Shown piece by piece: positions 1 through 11,624 of a stretch of 64,000 nt of DNA. How positions within the stretch are numbered: position 1 is the first letter of the stretch; each line of letters begins with the position of its first letter. Below the pieces are notes generated by a model, which was given only the letters and a program-made list of their open reading frames with translations, made no database searches and was not told where the DNA came from. This stretch comes from Sanderia malayensis (lineage: Eukaryota; Cnidaria; Scyphozoa; Semaeostomeae; Pelagiidae): NCBI GenBank assembly GCA_013076295.1, contig RQOL01000828.1, forward strand, positions 6,013,614-6,077,613, in the 5' to 3' direction. The translations under genes were made by a program, and so were the position numbers.

Positions 1-440
1 AATAGATCAGTTTACTGACAGTTTTTCCATGCTTTATTATGCCGAAATTTGGTATGTCAATCTCTGTGAGTCGAGTACAACGCAAGAAAGAGCAGCGTTC
101 TTTTCTGTTAAACTCTATTTTTCATAACCAAAGCGAAGCTTCATCACTGATTAACACCTATCCAATTATAATAAAGCTATTAACGTCCGCATACAGCTCC
201 CTTAAAATACTATAGACAGTGGCAGTGGAAAGTTAAATGATTATGTCAATTGAAGTGTGGAAACCTTGCCGAAAATATACAAGAGTTATTGCAACAGTCA
301 ACGGAGAGATGCATGTACACTGTCCAATGTACAAGCTAAAAGTCAATGGAATAGGACAAGCAAAAGGAATATTTAAAGCAGGGGTTGCAGAGCTAGATCT
401 GTTTTTATTGAGCTCAGTTCCAAACATCGTGGATTGGTAA

Positions 441-1497
441 AGTGCGAGTTGCGAGTTACGAGTTGCGAGTTGCAATTACTCTACGAGTTGCGAGTTGCGA
501 GTTACAAGTGGAAAGTGCGAGTTGGTACATTTCACATGCGAGTTCATGCGAGTTGCAACTTAAATTTTCGAGTTGCGAGTTGGGTCCACTTTTTTGCGAG
601 TTCCGCGAATTTTGCTTTTTTGTATGTTAGTTTTTGACTTTTTCTTCATTGCAGAGAGGTTTCATTGATTTCTTACAAACTTAGCTGCAAAAATTAATGC
701 GACATAGCCGGGCACTAATGATGGAAGACAAATGCTTCCTCACGTTTTTTATAAGAAATCGCTTTATAAGCAACCTAGTGATAGAGACCCAAAAACTTAA
801 GAAACTAATTAACTAATTTAAGAAAGAAATTTAAGAAAGGATAATAAGCGTTAGGTTGTTCTGTTGCCCGTTTTTCGTTGTGATATTTGAAAAGCAGGCA
901 GGTATACAGTTATAAATGATTACTGTTGTTTTTGCACTGTACACGTTTGTTATTTAATAAGAAACCTAGCACAAGTAGTAAGAGTTTCTTAAATTTTCTA
1001 TTGTTTTCTATTATTAAATAAAATAATAGAACAAAAAAATTAAATGTACTTTACACCAAATTCAAGTTTCATATAAAGCGGTTTCTTAATATAAAAAACG
1101 GGTAGCTTTTGAGAGAAGAGTTTATTTTTGTTGTCGTATGCTAAAATTTTATATACAAATAAGCATGGTTTGAATCTGAATCTTGTTCGGGGGGAAATTA
1201 AAGTTATGAAAATGAACAACACGCATTAGTACTTAAAAAAATACGGCATAAAAATCATCTACTTACATCTTGATGTTATGTGCAACAACAACAACAACAT
1301 TTCAACAAAAAAAGCCAACTCGCAAAATTTGAGCAACTCGCACTTTCAATTTTCCAACTTCCATGCAACTCGCAACTCGCAAAATAAGTGCAACTCGTAA
1401 CTCGCAACTCGTACTTTATGTGTAACTCGCAACTCGTAACTCGCACAATAAAAGCAACTCGCAACTCGCATGAACAACTCGCAACTCGCACATTACC
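441..1497. mobile_element. Foldback-like element with terminal GCGAGTT heptamer arrays
   Basis: Two arrays of degenerate GCGAGTT/ACGAGTT heptamers lie in opposite orientation, about 441-612 (plus) and 1318-1497 (minus). The outer edges match as an inverted repeat: GGTAAAGTGCGAGTTGCGAG on the left and the reverse complement of a GGTAATGTGCGAGTTGCGAG edge on the right. The ~700 bp between them has no convincing ORF. Open frames inside the arrays are low-complexity (RVASCEL-type) and are not genes. A target duplication is not obvious. Reading: a non-autonomous foldback/TIR element whose ends grew by heptamer amplification. Two independent satellite patches are possible but less likely given the matching edges. 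Confidence 0.55.
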
Positions 1498-1519
1498 ATA
1501 ACACCAAACATCCATCCCA

Positions 1520-2610
1520 GTCTACAAGGCACGACGCCAGTGCGATGCAATGTAAAGTCTTTGAGTTACTGTCTTCACACAGGTCCACCTCTTCAACCGA
1601 TGCTTTATGACTTCTACTTCGTTTCAGAATGCATTCAGTGGCAAACTCAGGTGACAGTCGACAAAGCAGACTGTGATGCAATGCGATTTTGTGGTTGAAG
1701 GACATTCACAAGAACCATAGCTGGGTCAGCACCAAACCCATTCTCAGTCGGAGCAACTATTCGAGAACATTTTGAACGCGTCATCATCCAGAATTTGTAG
1801 TTATTGTACAAAGAAGTCTGCTCGTGGATAATGTTGTATCTGGTGGAGTATCGAAGAAGTAGAAAAACTGAAAAGCAAACTGATGGAAAGATTCAATGAT
1901 GGCCAGTTTAAAATACGGAAATAGAGAGTAAGTTTGTGAGGAACAGAGATTAAAAAAGTTGCTAAAGAAAGGCAGACAGAGATTTTTCACCCAAAACAAC
2001 TAAAGAGCGCACGATGCAATTGGTGTATTCTTAATTATTTACAGGCAACCGTACAGAAAACACTCATAAGTGAAGTTAATGTTTTCTCAAGAAATCGGGC
2101 GTTAGCATACCGGCCTGAATTGCCTGAATAGGAATAAGCTTTTACGGTCGGTGATACCGATTTGCTGTGCAAATTTCGGCCGATACACCTGGCAGTAATA
2201 ACCGGATTGGTTAAACTGCAAACCAATGACTGAAATAATAATATAAACTCAAACAAATAATAAAAGAGGACAGGGTGGGTGGGAGAAGTCAATCCTTGTT
2301 CTATGCGCTAGGCCTTAGAATGATTGTTGCATCTGAACTTTGCACGAACATGCCTTGAATAAATTGCCAAAGAGATAACCGCCGTCAATCTATCTGCTGG
2401 GCCCGTTAACCACACCCTTATGGGATCATGTTGAAGGACCATACACACGAGGCTATTTCGCAATTGCAATTTCTATCGCCCATTAACTGTTCTTAAATTG
2501 CATTTAAGAACTATTTATAATGCGAGCAGACAAAAAATAGAGAACACATGTGATTTATAGAGATTGAAAATGTTGTGTTATATGTAAATACCTGAGTATA
2601 TTCATTGAAA
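1520..2610. other. Non-coding interval with a dispersed ~115-bp repeat
   Basis: I see no supportable gene here. Positions 2075-2205 hold a ~115-bp block that reappears at 34183-34300 with roughly 80% identity by eye; its core includes CTTTTACGGTCGGTG and CGATTTGC. A second short block near 2005-2035 (GCGCACGATGCAA followed by GGTGTATT) recurs at 30527-30555. Confidence 0.5.
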
Positions 2611-2611
2611 A

Positions 2612-3845
2612 TTATATGAAACACAAGATTACTAAAAATGTTTCACGGTTATCACCGTGGATAGCGTGAATAGAGCTTTGACCACAACACATAGTTGATG
2701 TATTATACGATGAGCACCAGAAAGCAATTTGCACAGCAAGAACCTCTTTGCATTCATCCATCTGAAGTTGATGACGTAATGCGAAATGTTTCCACCTGAC
2801 ACCCATCATGTCTGTTTCTCGCTCATCAATTGTCCCATTTTTTGAATAAATCAGGGTTGCTTTGCTTGTACAGAAAAGGGGTGTATCTTTGATTAAACAG
2901 ATGTCTTGTGAATAATGCCTCTTTGGAACAGGAAAATGAACTAATTGTCCTTGCAGTAGCATGAGCATATCTGCCCAAAATATTATGCTTCTTTCCCAGC
3001 GGAAGTCGTTCAAGCATATGACTTCTTTTTGCTCCACCCCGACCTATGCAAATGTTCCTGCAGCTGGGTTACAAAATGCGTCAAACACCTCTACGAGAGG
3101 GTTTAACAAAAAGGTCTTCCCGCACTTTGCTGGACGAGTTAGCAAGATGTTCCTCCCTTTGCCCCTACCTTCCTGCAGAAGATCCTTTACTGCTTTCGAA
3201 CGCAATCGATGCCATTCCGCTCCAACACTTTCGAAGCATACTTTAGCCATTGCCTATCACAAATGCAGGGCTTATCGAGGGCATTGGTTAGAATGTCGAT
3301 TCTCAGCATGTTCTGTCTCTACAGGGTCTATTCTGCTGTTTCAGCATCCCACACAGTCGCAATAAATTCTAGAATGGTCTTTGTTGACCTTTCAATGCAA
3401 AACTTGCACAAGCCGGTTTGTCCTTCTTTTCTTAGTGCATTCACAGTCAAAAGTGTTTCTATTGACTATGGTGCATTAGCATGTTGTAGAAGATGAATTC
3501 TATCGTGAACGCTATTTTTCACAATAAGTTCAGCAACCTCTAGTTTCCCCATACGTTTTCCCTTTTTTCCATTTTTTGGTCACCTTCACATTAATTGGTG
3601 CATAAGTCTTCGGCTTCACAACTACATCAGGGTGAGAGTCACTGTAAAGCAGATGCCTGTCTTCCTTCTTCACGTAGTTTTAGGCACTCTAGTACCCGCC
3701 ATGTCCAGAGAAACTTACAGCAATAACATGGGTTTGCTGAATATGCTGTTTTACAAGGCTCCAACGTGTTGGCCTGTCTAATAAAATTGCCATATGATAA
3801 TGCGGCGTGCCATCTTGATGCTGTTATACACAACAACACCAATGC
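2612..3845 (-). pseudogene. HUH Rep endonuclease / SF3 helicase-type replication protein, broken
   Basis: The helicase part (3250-2612) has a Walker A-like loop (PAKCGKTF, about residues 41-48 from 3250) followed by acidic and LNDF motifs typical of superfamily 3 helicases of parvovirus/CRESS-type Rep proteins. One in-frame TAG at 3046-3044 splits it where relatives carry Trp. Upstream, 3845-3600 in another frame carries an HYHMAI motif matching the metal-binding HUH motif of rolling-circle endonucleases, with several frame breaks before the helicase. Known for the families: the HUH domain nicks DNA and the SF3 domain unwinds it. Seen: domain order HUH then SF3. Inferred: an endogenised or transposon-borne Rep, a family common in cnidarian genomes. 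It is non-functional here because of the stop and frameshifts, and the N-terminal edge is not clear. Confidence 0.7.
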
Positions 3846-4388
3846 TTAATTAAAGGAGAACTCTCACCAAAAATTATCCTAATTTATTTTGGTCCGTTTT
3901 ACGAATACGAATCCGAAGTCCGTTTTTCGAAAAAAAGCCTTATTTTCGAGTTATTATCGATTCTTTCTGAAAAAACGAGAATTTTCGAGAAATATAACTT
4001 TACAATGCTTCGGACACCGGTGACGTGAAATGTGATCATTGCAAAAACAAGAAGTATGCGGGCCCGCTTAGAATCTGTGTGATTGAAAATTGCATCCTGA
4101 GAATTTCACAATTTATGTCAACAGTCTACCTGCAAAATGGCAAGCAACTATGAAATATGCAATATGCAATCAACATAAGATCCCGAAAAAAACAATGTTG
4201 ATTGTTGCTTGTAAGGCATGTTGTATACTCGTCGATTGTGATTACCCACTGAAAAATAGGCACAGTGTGCAAAGATCAACATTGTATCGGGGGGAGGGGA
4301 GAACATTTTGTAAAACGGAATGAAAATGTTACCAGCGTTCCAGCATTTTTGGCCAGGATTGTAGCTATCAAAGAGCAAACAAAAGCGT

Positions 4389-5065
4389 TGGGCATCGCTT
4401 TGAATCAAGAAACAGATGAATTAACAATTGACTTTTGAGAAAATTTGCAACCTGGATTACGAACCAACACAAAGAGGCATACTGCGATTAGCAGCAGCAA
4501 TCTATGATCCACTTGGCATAACAAGCCCAGTAAGCATTATCGCAAAGTTCCTGTACCATGATGTATGCATGCAAAGAAAAGGAAGGGACGAAACAAGCAA
4601 TGTTGGCCTTCTCAAGAGCTGAAGGAAATGGCTAAATGTGGCTTTGTTGAGATCACTCCCTTGACATATCAAGGAAATGGCCCTGACAAAGAAGCTTTGA
4701 CGCCAAATTACCTCATTCATGGGAGGAGAATGAAAAAATCTAAGAAGAATCAGTCTACAGCAATGAAGGGGCCAGAGTGATGCGACCAAAAACTAAAATA
4801 TCTTCGAATTTGGCAAACAAAATACTTGAGAAGATGGGCGAAGAGTCACCTTGCGAGTTTAGGAAAGCTCCGCAAGATCAAAACAAGAAAGAAGAACAGC
4901 ATATGAGAAGGCAACATGGTGGTGATGACTTTTTGGGACGAGAATTTACCAAGAAATATGTGGAAAGTTGGAAAGGTAATTGGAAAAAGATCATCAAAGG
5001 TGCAGAAGATGTAATTCGAGGATCCACGCTCATTGTCTTCCAGCATTTTCTGAACTAAATCTAAA
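4389..5065 (+). pseudogene. BEL/Pao retrotransposon remnant (A17/RT edge joined to integrase tail)
   Basis: From about 4389 the translation resembles the Pao region after the reverse transcriptase: a KALG...LTIDF stretch, then YDPLGITSPVSIIAKFLY (about 4500-4560), the hallmark of the peptidase A17 segment. About 100 bp on, the frame changes to ALTPNYLIHGRRM (about 4695-4735), the signature near the C-terminal end of Pao integrases. A WKVGK-type segment follows near 4960-5000. The intervening RNase H and integrase core are missing, so this is an internally deleted, frameshifted copy. No LTRs were seen nearby. Region 4018-4380 may be further decayed polyprotein but is not recognisable. Confidence 0.7.
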
Positions 5066-5069
5066 TCCA

Positions 5070-5865
5070 TTGATAAGTTTTAACTAAAGCCAAGTTTTCG
5101 GACATAAAGTCGATCAAAGATGAAAATTTAGTTCTCAGAACTATATCTCATTTCAAAATATATTTGGAACATCCATTTTCTGTAAGACTTACTATCTATG
5201 AGTGCGTTTAAAGATCAAATTAAATTTATTCAAATGCTCATCATCTAAACAATATGCATACTGATACTTTCGAGGCAGCCAAGTCACTCTTGTGCCATTA
5301 GATACTTATGAATTCCCAGTAAAATAAACACACCCTGATTTATGCTCAAGAAACAATTGGCAAAGATAGTTGACATACCTATTCTACATTAATTCCCGCC
5401 AATGCAAAACATGTCTACATTCAAACTTTTCAAGGTTGCTGCAGCAAACTGTAAATCATCCGTGATTCATCTCGTAGAAATGAGGCCAATAGTTGCTGCA
5501 ACGATTGCCAACAAGGCACCAATAATGAAAACTACAATACAATAAAAAATACTAGCCAAGTTCTCATTAAATAAAAAGTATATTAATCATAAAGGCATTT
5601 AATCATGAAATTAAGACAAGACTTTCATGTGAAATGTAGCTAATATAGCCGGCTTATTACTCAGTGCCATTAATACGCATTGGAAGCCCGCGTTTTTCAT
5701 GCAATTTTCAATGAAGCCAATTTTTGAAATAGTCATCAGCTACGCCCCAAAACATACTCAAATGGATCAAAAAAATTCGTCACGCGCCTTCCTTCATCGC
5801 AAAGTCACTATCACCACAAGTCTTATTGCTTAACCAGTCAGCAGAGCGTTACTTACTAAAAGGCG
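5070..5865. other. Interval without recognised features
   Basis: AT-rich sequence with no ORF, repeat pair or motif that I can support. Confidence 0.4.
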
Positions 5866-5867
5866 GA

Positions 5868-6390
5868 ACCACCCAAAACGGCCCAAAACGATCCACAACC
5901 ACCCACAACCATCTCATAACCACCCAAAACGACCCCAAAAATTTCAACGTAAACAGTATATCAGATATTTGGGGGCAAAAATCCCCAAATCTCGGCAAGT
6001 GCTTCCAAGTATCTCTTTGAAATTTTTAAAGAAATACATAATTTAGGGATGTAATATTATGATTGCGTCAGTATAAATTGTATCATGTCTGTGTTAATAT
6101 ATTAGAAGTAGAATCATCTTCGTGTTAGTTATATCATAGTCAATAGAAAAAACTGTTTTGGCTTTTAGAAGGGTGCCAACACAATGCTTTTGTCATGCAG
6201 CAAAATAATGGAAAACTTTTTGTGATCAGAAGTCCCACGACGAAAGAAGAATTTAAGAGATACTTCAAAGCACCGGTCGAGATTTTGGGGTTTTTGCCCT
6301 AAATATCTAATATACTGTTTAAGTTGAAAATTTTAGGGTCGTTTTGGGGGGTTATGGGTCGTTGTGGGTCGTTTTGGGTGGTTGCACGCT
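5868..6390. mobile_element. MITE with ~115-bp terminal inverted repeats
   Basis: Left end 5868-5985 begins AACCACCCAAAACG and continues as A/C-rich blocks. Right end 6270-6390 is its reverse complement with about 10-15% mismatch, including the inner CAGTATAT..AGATATTT..GGGCAAAAA segment. The ~280-bp centre has no ORF. Total length is about 520 bp. The outer part of each TIR is itself a run of related CCACCCAAAACGAC/CCCACAAC units. A clear target duplication was not found, so the superfamily is open. Confidence 0.8.
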
Positions 6391-6394
6391 TCAG

Positions 6395-7530
6395 CAACGT
6401 AGAACCTATAGGTAGTCCGTTTACGCAAGATAAGCCTATCTGCATTTATCCTGATTGCCATACAAAAACTTGTCCTGTTAGAAAAAGGTCGAGTTGACAG
6501 GTCGAGGTTCTGGTATTTACGACAAAGTTTAACTTTCAGGATACAAGCTATATTAAAAAATAACAAAGTTTTTAAAAAGTGCCACCCCAGTAAGAGTGTC
6601 GAATCAAAAGTGCTGGAAATTAAAAGAGCGCAGCGGCGCTCACTCGAGCAAATATGGTACTGCATATGAGAAGCAAAGAATGCCTGCCAGTGAAAACTAT
6701 CGTGAAAACGCGACGTCCATCAGTACAAATATTTGACCGGCACACCTATCCGTATAAAAACTGGAGCGGCTAAAAACTTGATGCGAAGTGGTGAACGGGG
6801 TCTTAGTTGCAGATAACAGATCTCGAGCTGCAATCAGTTTTACCTGTTTTAACAAATAAATATGTAAGTATGCATGCCTGTACGTGTGCATGCATGAATG
6901 TATGTATGTGTAGAAGTACCTACATACATTCAAGCTTGTCTGATAAGCGCTGTCCGTTAACGATTTTTAGCAACATGCTAACTTTGCTTTACTTCAAAAG
7001 CTGCATATGGATTTAAAATAATTTTGTCTTGCCTTGAGATGTAGTGCAGAGTTTTTTGCTAGCTTTTTGTTAGGTTGTGAACAAAATACTTTGCTTTTAT
7101 GATAATGATAATTATAATTTGTGCTCCTCATAATACACACTAGGAAGACTGGCATCTTGTACTGTTTTAGCATTCTGCCGCCTTCAAAAACATATAAAAA
7201 CCCAATCCCATTATGCGCCACGTTGTCTCTAATTATAAAAGTAACAAAAATATCAAACCGAGTGTGAGAAAAAATGAATGTAGAATTTGTTGTTTCAGTC
7301 CGTAGAAAAAGATTCCCACTATTATCTCATAGTGGACTTGCCCCAATCCAAACAAATTTGCCAGAAAGGAAGTACGTATCAGATCAAAATAATTTAAACA
7401 GCTTCAGAGCCAATGCATTCTGCAAATGAATCTGTCTCCATCAATTTTAAGCGAGTAGAAATATTACAGAGACACTTGATCACGCACAGCCAAGGATATT
7501 TTGAAAATTTTAAAGAACTGTAAAACAACG
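6395..7530. other. Interval with a short TGCATGTATG microsatellite only
   Basis: Non-coding by inspection. 6865-6915 is a degenerate ATGC/ATGT simple repeat on which the short ORFs depend. No RNA gene or mobile-element hallmark was seen. Confidence 0.4.
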
Positions 7531-7533
7531 TAC

Positions 7534-7629
7534 CAAAATAATTATTTTTCTCAGTAACTTTTGTAGAAGCATCTTCGCTGGGTTGATTTGTGCAAGAGTT
7601 ATATCCCATTTCAACAGCCATCTCACGAC
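7534..7629 (-). other. Possible internal exon (96 bp), unrecognised
   Basis: On the minus strand a 96-bp block open in one frame is bounded by TTTATATCAG (acceptor, ending at 7630) and TTTTG|GTACG (donor, 7533-7532). It would encode 32 residues including EMAVEMGYNSCTNQ. No flanking exon was identified, so this rests only on splice-like edges. Confidence 0.2.
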
Positions 7630-7879
7630 CTGATATAAAATGTAAAGAAAATGTTGAGCCACGGTGGAAGTTTAAAACTACATCAGGTGCTATTATTAAT
7701 ATTTTCAGTGTTTTTACAGTAGGTACTGGAAGTAATAAATTACATCGCTAATTGAAACCAACTTCTTAAATATATAAAGATAAAGAATTTTACATAATTT
7801 AAATAAGTACGTGATTGATAAAGAACAAGAAATAATATTCGATTTTGATTTTGTTTGAATGCCCTTGAAGTGCTTTACG

Positions 7880-8110
7880 ACCATCTTTCAGTTCCATTTT
7901 GTGGTTTCCATCAATATTCTTCTCAGTTTATTTCTCTGTCGCTGATACGTATTTACTCAGCGAATCCCAAACTGCTATTGAAACCTGACCATCAATACTG
8001 ACCATCTCCATTAAATCTTTACTATCTTTTGCTGGAATAACTAATTTTGGCTCAGAGCTTACGTTGGTGTCTGTTTTCCGCCACTGTACGCCCCATTTCA
8101 TGCATGTTCA
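7880..8110 (-). pseudogene. Unassigned coding-like fragment, probably transposon-derived
   Basis: The minus strand reads as a plausible protein segment (for example SIDGQVSIAVWDSLSKYVS near 7990) with one in-frame stop and no start. Composition looks coding, but I do not recognise the family. It lies downstream of the DIRS-like RT fragment and could belong to it. Confidence 0.25.
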
Positions 8111-8559
8111 ATTAATCCAGCTTTAGACTTATAGTGCTGGTTGATATCAATACAGACAGACATTCTCATCTTAAATGAAAGAAGTACCTTGTAACGGGGC
8201 AGCTAAATCATAGGACTCTCCTCTGTAAGATGTTCGTCTTGAATCCACGAAATTAAACAACGATCATTGCTTTCTTCTATTCGCCACAAAGTAACACTTT
8301 ACAAAAAGCGTGATGACTGAATGCTGAACGTTAACTGATTGTAATTGATTGTACAAGGCCAGCGCCCTGTAATTCACAGGACTTTAACATCTGCGAATGC
8401 AAAGGAGCTAGTGCAAAAGGCTCAAGAGGAATTGACCCAAATCTCTGAATATGAAATTAAACAAATTCAGTGCCAGTCCTCAAAAATCAGAATATATGAA
8501 AAATGGGTACCCCTGTAGATCTAATAAATAGACATACACGAAACATTGACACGAATGCC

Positions 8560-8900
8560 TCAGATATAAAAAGAGTGAAAAAACCAGATGCGATATGCAG
8601 ATGTCATCTGGGGGAGTGTATCCCAGTATTCACGAATTGCATAATCAAAGGTGATGTATATTGAAGAATAGAAATCTTTGTCAATGAACGAATTTATGGA
8701 ATTTCCTAACTTGGGGTAAGACAAGTGAAAAATTGTTCGAAATTTGGATGAGCGTTTTTTAGGGACAACGCCTAATGATGAGATTAGCAAATGGTGACAC
8801 TTGAAAAATAGCCTGTTGTGCAGCCAAAGCAGAATAAAATCAAGCACAACATTTTTTTCAAAGGCACCAACAAATTCTTACGTCACACAAAAGCCTAGAT
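8560..8900 (-). pseudogene. DIRS-like (tyrosine recombinase) retroelement reverse transcriptase fragment
   Basis: The minus-strand frame contains SSLGVVPKK, then FRTIFHLSYPKLGNSINSFI and a YITFDYAI segment. This matches the N-terminal RT region of DIRS/Ngaro-type elements, where SPLGVVPKK, FR.IHHLSYPKG..VND and SFDDAI are characteristic. The catalytic YxDD part is absent, so this is a truncated scrap. No split direct repeats or recombinase were seen. Confidence 0.6.
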
Positions 8901-9079
8901 GATTCGAGAACATGAAAAAAGTATTTTTTCCTGATCATTGTTAGTAAAACTAAGCAATCATTGTTCATTTCATTTTCAGTGAAACATTGCATGGTTAAAT
9001 ATATAAAATGCAGGGATATAAAAAACAAAGTAATTATGTAATGATTATTTGAAGATTAATAAAAGAGGAGAATCTAACT

Positions 9080-10046
9080 TCAATCTAATATTGTAAAAGA
9101 TTGTTTGGAGCATATCTCTTGTTCAAATGCCAAAGAATAACTTTGTGGGCTCTGGAAATCGTGTGACTGTCTAGTGCTGGAGAAGGTGTTCAACGAAAGT
9201 GAAAAGGGTTGGCAAACCTTTGAGGCTGCTGGTTTTGAAGATACATCATAGTCCGTTGTGTCGGTCATGCATGTTTCAGCTGTATCAGCTGATCTTGAAT
9301 ATCCATTTTCGCCATGTCTTTGGCACAGCTTTCAAGAATTTCGTGTGGCATCTTCCAAACCATTTCTCCAAAGATCTGATCTGCAGTCCTCTCTGCAGTC
9401 ACGTCTTGGCTTTTTCATTGTGTCAATCACCGTTTCCATCAGGTCGTTCGTTCTCTTAGCTTCTGCTTTCTTTGACAGTTTCGCTGATGGCTTATTCACT
9501 GCAGAGTATCGATATTGGATGTTTTCGTCGTCTATAGCTGCAATTTCTTCAGAACACTGTTTATGTAGATTCCATTCTGTTTGTCTTGGAGCAATGTTGT
9601 CAGCCAGAAAACTTAGTTAATCAAAGAACTGCCATCTGCTTCCGTAAGCATCGTCTGCTCCTGCTCCACGAACTCTAATTTGATTGTTCTTGTTCTTCTT
9701 TGCCACGAAATAGCCTCTTAGAGAACTCAGCTTCTTATTGACTTCTTCATAGGATGGCAAGAGAAAAACTTCGCTTTCTTCAAGCTTCCCCATTGTCTTC
9801 TGAATTACATTGCGCCTCTGGTCTTCTAGGTGATACTCTGGGTTGGATATATCGTAGAGCACTGTGTGTTTCTGGCATTCATTTATGAGTCTTTCCACAA
9901 GATCATCTGACGAGTCAAATTTTGTCTTCTTTTTCTTTTCTGCTGCTGGCTTCTTCTGTTTTATTTGTTTTATCTTATATTTCTGTACAGGAATATCAGT
10001 TTAGATTTCGCTGTCGCTATCACTACCTGCTTCGTCTTCCAAGTTG
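9080..10046 (-). pseudogene. MADF-domain DNA-binding protein, probably the second gene of a Harbinger element
   Basis: An exon opens at 10046 after a strong acceptor (TTTATTTTATAG). After an acidic and Lys-rich leader with one in-frame TAA, the core 9900-9617 begins ERLINECQKHTVLYDISN, continues into YHLEDQRRNV and ends KWQFFD-like (SRWQFFD). This is the pattern of the MADF/Myb-SANT-like DNA-binding domain. The frame then runs through a TAA (about 9617) into a Lys-rich region and a frameshift before the stop near 9080. Known: PIF/Harbinger elements often carry a Myb/SANT- or MADF-type helper gene that brings transposase to DNA. The divergent transposase begins ~500 bp away. A domesticated MADF gene is less likely because of the stops. 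Confidence 0.6.
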
Positions 10047-10529
10047 CTATAAAATAAAAAAAGGCAATGTAAGGCTCAAGCAATCTACTTATTCAAGTAT
10101 AGCAGGTTAATGTTGAGATTGTAGTAAACGAATATTTTGAATATCTTACCTTCTACTTGAGCCTCTTTGACACAGAAACTCTTGACAATTGACTTGCAAA
10201 AAAAATTGCTCTAGCTCTTTAAATACTCTCAACGGGGAACCCAGGATTGAGGATAACAGGAACAGGAAAGGGTTGCAAGTTCCCTGATCCTAACTAAAAC
10301 CAATTGCAAAGAGGAACTGCAAACTGCAGCAAATGCAAGTTTCAGCACTAACCCCACTTTAATGACAGCAAAAGGGATCTAGAGAGATCATTCAGAAATT
10401 GAAAACTACAACTTTCTGTTCCTGTATTAAATCACAAGAAGGCTGTAGATATTCTTGCAAGCTCAAATTCCCATGGTGGACAAACAGGGTAGAATCTGCA
10501 TGTGCAATTCTCATTGGATGTGCCTTGAA

Positions 10530-11620
10530 AATAAAAAATCGTAGGAAGAGAACTATTTGGTGTAAGAATTGGTTGCAACGAAGACAGATAGTGGTCTATA
10601 CACTCGTCTTGTAAACAAATTAAAGTTATCAGACAGAGGAGACTACAGAAGATTCATGAGAATAAATACTTCCACATTTGAGGTAAAATTAGAGTCAATG
10701 AACAATTCTTTCACTCCTAAAGTATCTGAAATGATAATTCAAACATAAAACTTACACTTGTATCTATATATCTACAGAAATTGCTATCGAACGTTCATCC
10801 ACACATTTCAGTCAACCAACTATTAAATCAGTCAACCAACATAAGACAGCCTATTACCCTGCAGGAAAAACTTGCCGTTACATTAAGGTTCTTAGCTACT
10901 GGAGAATCATATCGAAGTTTTCAATATTAGGTCAGAATCTCTAGAAGCACCATAGGCCTATTCATTCCTAAAATTTTTGACGCTGTTTATAATGTTCTGC
11001 AGCAAGAATACCTTTCAATCCCGGCCACTGACAGAGACTGGGAAGATCTGGTGTAAAAGACTGAGCAGATATGACAGTTTCCAAACGCCTCTGCTGCGGC
11101 AGATGGCAAGAATATAGCCCTATTCCATCCACACAATTCAGGAGGAACATTTTACAATTATAAGGGATCCTACAACATAGTATTAATGGCGTTCGTAGAC
11201 TATGACTACAAACTTTTATACGCAGATGTAGGGTGTCAAGGACTTGTTAGTGATAGAGGCGTGTATAGAAACCCTTCCATTGCACAACAGCTTGCGTCTT
11301 TTCAACTGAACTTGCCTGCAGACCAGCCCTTGACAAGGTCTTATTATCCAGGATGGGAACCATTTGAGACAGATGACCTTGTGCCATTTGTATTGGTGGC
11401 TGATAATGCCTTCCCTCTTTCCAGGCATTGCATGAAGCCCTACCCTAAAAAAGGCTTGGATGATAGACGAAGAACTTTTAATTACAGACTTTCCAGACTT
11501 CGTCAGATTTCAGAAAATGTTTTGGAATCCTCATATCTGCGTTTAGGGTATTTGGCACAAAGGATCGTGTAACCTGGCCTTAACACTTGAATTAGAAGAT
11601 GACATATCAAAATACGAGTA
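10530..11620 (+). pseudogene. PIF/Harbinger (DDE_4) transposase, decayed
   Basis: The best-preserved part is 11186-11572: MAFVDYDYKLLYADVGCQG (first catalytic Asp region), VSDRGVYRNPS, then PFVLVADNAFPLS (second Asp) and MKPYPKKGLDDRRRTFNYRLS, ending in the RxxxENxF-type motif region. Upstream in shifted frames are an RPITLQEKLAVTLRFLATGES-like helix block (about 10845-10900), FDAVYNVLQQEY (about 10975) and NSGGTFYNYKGSYN just before 11186. The N-terminal WLQRR..GVY segment lies near 10550-10600. At least three frameshifts or stops are present, so it is inactive. The paired MADF gene is divergent. TIRs were not identified. Confidence 0.8.
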
Positions 11621-11624
11621 ACAA

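Noticed and set aside
434..637. Overlapping ORFs encoding RVASCEL-type repeats
   Set aside because: Direct product of the GCGAGTT heptamers; present on both strands in mirrored form at 1276-1515.
6865..6915. Possible coding ORFs around the ATGCATGT repeat
   Set aside because: Simple-sequence DNA opens frames on both strands; no family match.
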